Source: Owenia fusiformis
Taxonomy: Eukaryota; Annelida; Polychaeta; Sabellida; Oweniidae
NCBI GenBank assembly: GCA_903813345.2
Contig: CAIIXF020000011.1
Coordinates: 30,992,166 to 31,056,165 of the forward strand
Length of the DNA: 64,000 bases
Reading direction: 5' to 3'
The notes under the pieces are model-generated. The model worked only from the letters and a program-made list of their open reading frames with translations. It did no database searches and was not told the origin of the DNA. A program made the translations under genes and the position numbers. This document shows positions 56,901 to 62,900 of the stretch, piece after piece; position 1 is the first letter of the stretch, and every line of letters starts with the position of its first letter.

Positions 56901-59900
56901 GTATGAATGAAATAAACTAATAAGCTAAATGAAAATAAATAAACTAATTAACTACTTAAAAGCATTTAAAATACAATAATTTCCCAGATTTATACATCAT
57001 GATTAAAATAAAATGTGCAAGAACAAATGGTTATGACGTCATAATTGATATGCAAATCACCTTATTTGCATATTTCTTAAATTGTGTGATTGCTCTTTCC
57101 ATTACCTTTCATTTGGTACAAATCTCACCTAAATCTGAGCAATATTGACGAATATAGGGACCAAACACTGAAAAGAGCCCCTAAAAGTGGGTATGGGATA
57201 TTCACTTTGTTACCATAGCAACGCCATATCGGATTTAGAATTGCCCACTTAATATTTCCTGATTGCATTATCCATTACCTTCCATTTGGTGTGAATTTCA
57301 TCTAAATCTGAGCAATAATGACAGAGATAGGTGCCATACACTGAAAAGAGCCCCTAAAAGTGGGCGTGGCATATTTACTTGGTTACCATAGCAACGCCGT
57401 CGCGGATTCAGAATTGCCAACATCATTTTTCTTGATCAGTATCACGTATAGTTCATAAAAACATATGTCGCTTAGCTCGCCTCTAAAAAGGACACGGAAC
57501 CTCATATTTGGACTTTTGCTCCCACACTATAAATGATTAAGAAAATATTTGAGAAAGTGACTGTCTATACGTTTATATGACTCGATGGAGGGAGGATTCT
57601 TCATTGTGTTGTTATGGATAACTATAAATATAGGACAAGGTTGAGACATTTTCTTTAATACTCGTACAGGGTCAACAAATTTTTAGTGCATAATTTAGTT
57701 CACAACTTCAGATGTTTTAAGAAGTATTGAAGAAATTTCCTTGTAAAGTTTGCAATGTTCATTAATTAAGAATAATTATGAATAATTACTCCCAGACCTT
57801 TAAAATGCTAAATAATGGCTAATTAATTTATCTTATATTTAATTAAATATCCACCATACATTATATTTCTTATATTTGACTTCATGTTGTCAGTTACAGC
57901 ACCAAATGGGTCATTTATTCTTATATAACTACAATTTTAATTCAATATTAAAATTTATTCGTTAAACTTTGGTAGGTTCAATCATTTACAATGGCATCCC
58001 AGCTATCTAATATTTTATATTTTCGATAAGGTTATATATAAGATGAAAATATTAAGTTGAGTACACACTAATACTACTAATACAGTATAAATGAACCATT
58101 TTTCATTAACGACCTTTTGCAAACTACTAACTTTTTCACTAATGTTTTGATAAATACAATACTTTTTCCGAACTACTAACTTTCTTATTGACTACTAACT
58201 TCTACATTAACTTTTATCTTTGGTTTGTGTCCTGATCATTTCAAAGTTAGAAGTTCATTTACTTTTCTCTCAGAGTCAAGATGTTGCATACTCCATGTTA
58301 ATAATAACTTGCCCTTTCATAAAATGCTAAACGCTTTAATTATTTTTAAATGTAACTTTAAATTATTACAAATCTATCTTTAGTGTTAGTCTCTTTTCAG
58401 TAATTTATAGGAATTTACTATTTAATTTAATTCATTAAAGTATTTATCAAAACATATATTCCTAAATAGATATTGATAAATGTGAAATGTAATGAGAATT
58501 TTAATTTTATGACCCATCTGTCAACTTTACCCTCCTATATAAAATATACACTGTAAATTGAAATTGAGAAAATGAAGATGTACATATACATTCACTTATA
58601 TGTCTTATATGATAGCTACATTATTAGATAACCATCTACATATTGACATTAAAAAAAATAATCGAATTTGGTGGATTAAATTGGATCAGTTACTTTGGAG
58701 ATACTGGATCTGGTGGAATATTTGATGATTTTCAAATTTATAAATATAAAGTATATAGAGTCATACAAATGAAAGGTTTTAGTCAATCTTCCTGATAAGT
58801 GATGTTCTAAAATGAGAGAAAATGGTTAAAGTAAGTCAAAAATAGAAGTGTTGATATTTTGAGTAAAACATGAAGTTGTGTTCTATCAAATACCTTATTG
58901 TACTACCAATAGCCATAGGAGCCCAGAAACCAAACAACATTTTTATAACAGACTTAAGCGAAGACCAGATAGGTTTAGAATGGAACTTGGAAAATAACAC
59001 ATCAACTGAAGTTGAATTTAAAATCCTATATTGGCCCAAGGATAACCCAGATGCATTGAAAATAGAAAACACAGAGGATTTTAATGTTACGTTGAAGAAT
59101 TTGACTGCGGGAGAGTTATATACTGTGTGGATAGTAACAGTAGCAGATAATACAAGTGAATACTCAAGCATTGAGCAGCATACAGGTGGGTTTATATGGG
59201 GTCATACAAGTGAACACTCAGGCATAGGTGGGTGAAGGGGGGGAAAGCCCCAGAGCTTTAGCGATGACTGACATAATACGTCTCTTGCGTACCACCTTCG
59301 TTTGCGCAAATTCTCACCAGTTAATTTTCGAACATATCGTGTCGTCATTATGTTTTAATCAATGTAAACATATTCCTTACATATTTCTTTATCTTGATGT
59401 GAAAAACAAAGCTATGATATTGGTTAATTCGCCAGGAATCAACATAATATTATTCGAAGCGTTATTAGAAAATTTTGAATCCGCCATTTTTGTTTATCGA
59501 TTTGGACCAATCTGAGGTGTATGTCATCTCAATACAGGTTTACATTATAAGCGTATGGCATCTTTGAACTCTGGTGTTAATCCCCCTCTTAGGGGGGTGT
59601 ATATGGGGTCATGCAAGAGAATACTCAAGCATAGACCAGCATATAGGTGGCTGTATACAGCGTCATACAAGTTAACACTCGGGCATTTATATTGCTAACC
59701 GATATGGTTGAGAAACATTTTATTAGGGTAATGATTTGGCATAAAGCTCTATGAAAAACAGAAGAGGAAGAGATATTGGCTGACAATAGTTCAGAGTTGA
59801 AAAACACTTGAAAGCACCAAGCAAAATGATAGATATTTATCGGGAGGATGCATTGCAAATTGCATCACTTTTAACCCCATTTTAATGTAAGTACCATATT

Positions 59901-62900
59901 ATTGCCAACCTGTTTGGAAATTAAATTTTTCTGATGTTTCCATTATACTTGGTTATTCCTTGATATTTCTTGAACTTTGTGTATGTGTAGTAGGATTGGT
60001 GCTTATTAGGGAGTGAATGCTAAATACAGCTATTTCAGTACTTCTCTTATGCAGCTCATAATGATGTTACATTTTATTTGACATAAACAGACATGTATTC
60101 CTATCATGATGTCAGTTATAAGGAAAGAAGTAATTAATAGTCAATTATGAAATTAATTGCTGTTTATTAGATTTTATGGATGAAAAAGTAGAACCAAGTA
60201 GAACTTAAAAAACCTCTTTGATACAATGATTGATTTCAGTCATCCAATCAAATTCTATAATTAAGTGTATGAGAGGTCATGATAATAAGCATCTGAGGGG
60301 TCATGGTAAAAAAATATATGATAATCTGAACAGATAAAAATATTATTTGATAAAATAATATCTTGCCTTCAATGTTTTGTATCAAGCCTAATATTTATAC
60401 TACATGTATAGTGAATGTACCAGTACCTGGTGTATTGTATATAAATACAGTATACAGAATGACTGTTTTTATTATACCAGGAATATTTTGTTCATTCTTG
60501 AGTATAATTTAGACCAACTGTTACTTCATTCCTATACTAGGGAAACTGTAGCCCTTGGAAATCGATTGAAAAAATTAATCAGCCTAAAACTATATGTAAT
60601 ACACAATCTAATTTTGTTAAGATTACATACCAGATTTTCAAAAGTTGCGCTTTGGAATATGATGAAGCAGTCCAATTTGAAGAGGATGAAATCAGTTATC
60701 AATTAATACTTTTTTCATATGCCAGTAAGATTGCATTATTTTTTATGTATACAGCTGTTCCAATGTAATGTGCATCATACCAATTTAATGTACTGCAGAC
60801 ACTGATGGTTTAATTGCATACAAGTTGCACATAGGGCATTATTGGATAATCTTCCTTAATCTACAATGGATCAAAGGATCACATTTCGTAATAGGATATC
60901 AGGATAAGTGACAAAATACATTTGAATATTGATTAACAAGAAAAGGCTTTCCAAGATTAACACTAAGACAACATTGCATTGATGTGTACATTTGAATGAA
61001 TACTCAAGCCTAGAGCTGATCATATTGCAGAATGCTGATATTCCCTAGATCATCTCCTTGGAAATTCCACATTCTACAATCGATACATCAGCCATAAATT
61101 ATTTATTAATGATTACCGAGGTGCAATTTTGGGTAATTAGGAAAATAAAAAGCTTATGAGTTTCGGGATTACGCAAATCCCTAATTGAAATATGTAGTTT
61201 ATTTCCAAGGCATTCCACTACAATTAGCTGATGGTTCATCAACCTGATTGAAGGTTTTATAGACACATTCTCATTTCAACTGAATATAGTACAAATTGCC
61301 TCTAAAATTTTGTTGCGTCAAAAACTTATTATTAATAAGTGGAGAGTAAGGCAGAAGAATATAAGCCCAGAGGATTATAAGTCAAGGGGATATAAGTCCA
61401 GAGGATTATAAGCCAGGGTGATTATAAGTCCAGAGGATTAAACGTCAAGGGGATATAAGTCTAGAGGATTACAAGCCAGGGTGATTATTAGTCCAGAGGA
61501 TTATAAGCCAGGGTGATTATAAGTCCAGAGGATTAAACGTCAAGGGGATATAAGTCTAGAGGATTACAAGCCAGGGTGATTATTAGTCCAGAGGATTATA
61601 AGCCAGGGGGATTATAAGTCCAGAAGATTGTAAGTCAGGGAAATATAAGTCCAGAGGATTATAAGTCAAGGATATATAAGTCAAGAGGATTATCAGCCAG
61701 GGGATTACTAAGTCAGGGGGATATTAGTATGCTGAATACAGGTAAGAATGAGGAGGTTTTGTTCATCTCAATAATAAACAGATTATAAGGCCTATTTTTA
61801 TTATTAATTATTATTATAGTATACAATACATGACTGAGGAATTATATCCTCTGAGGTACAGGGGTAGATACACATATTTCCTGAGAGATTGACCCTGTAT
61901 CCAAAAATATACATAACATGTTTTCTCTACCTACTGGAGTTCTACACTCTAACGTTTCAAAATTATGAAAAATCTATAGATCTGCATCACTATGGAATAT
62001 TATCCTGGACTTGAACGATGGACGCATAAGATGTATTCTTGGATTGGTGTAGTAAATCATGGGTTTCTTGTGTTCTTATGTATTATTTCAAATTTTCAGT
62101 TCTATTTGAAATATACTGCAAATCATAATTTTGGCATTCTCCTAATTGAAAACATCAATCATATCAATTACCTGTATCAAGATTGTAATCATCAACTTGC
62201 AGCTTTGTAATATAATGCTCCTTTGGTTACTATGGAAACATTGTTTAAGGTTGCGTATCTTGAATAAATACAATGTTTTATTGCATTTCATTTTTATAGC
62301 CATTTATCATGATAAGCAGTATTACATGAATTCATAATGTTACTTTGCCTAACATGTATTAAGAGCCTAATCTCCTGTATGAGATATTTCTCATGTGGGC
62401 CAAAAAGGCTATATACCTTGAACCACCCTTATATCAGGTCACTCACAGGTTTTTAGAAATAAATACTGTTAAGATGAGACTCTAGGCTGTATTCCTCTGT
62501 GTATCAACATTCTCAGGTAGGACCTCATATCATGTTATGGTTAGTCACCTTGTTCAATTGCTGGTTTATTTTTTCATTGTGTGCTGCTTTAAATATGTAA
62601 TGTAACTTAATTTGTCTTTCAGCTAGCGGAAATGGTAAGCCGAGTAAATAATATTTTCCCATAGTCATCCAGTTGTTTTTATTTCCATTTATTTATGTAC
62701 CCTGGTTGCCCTACATTACGGTGACTAACATTTTGTGATTTTTAATGTCCAGGTTTCCCCCAGAAGTTTCTTTAATCATTCATCCATGTTTTCCATGTCA
62801 TTTTTTGGTGTGAAGATTTTGTATTCCTAAGAGGGGGAATACCCCAAATTAGTAGATGAACATTAGAGATTCATGAAACTAGGTTCATTTATTATTTCCA

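Larger units (their letters stand above)
51931..57531. mobile_element. 5.6-kb composite: three copies of one unit, one inverted
   Basis: The left boundary (AGTATGGGAGCAAA) and right boundary (TTTGCTCCCACACT) are inverse complements, as is the next 120 bp, including CGAGCTAAGCGACATAT. 51931-53281 and 56030-57531 form an inverted repeat of about 1.35-1.5 kb. A third, shorter copy in the same orientation as the right arm fills about 54530-55560, with more related sequence at 55850-56000. Each copy carries the CAGGGGCGCAGCC MITE at the same internal site. A broken mariner sits at 53284-54315. No intact gene. Confidence 0.85.

Noticed and set aside
52000-57500. Short frames with 'VTIATP' translations as possible genes
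   Set aside because: They are translations of the repeated GTTGCTATGGTAAC region, on both strands and in all copies.
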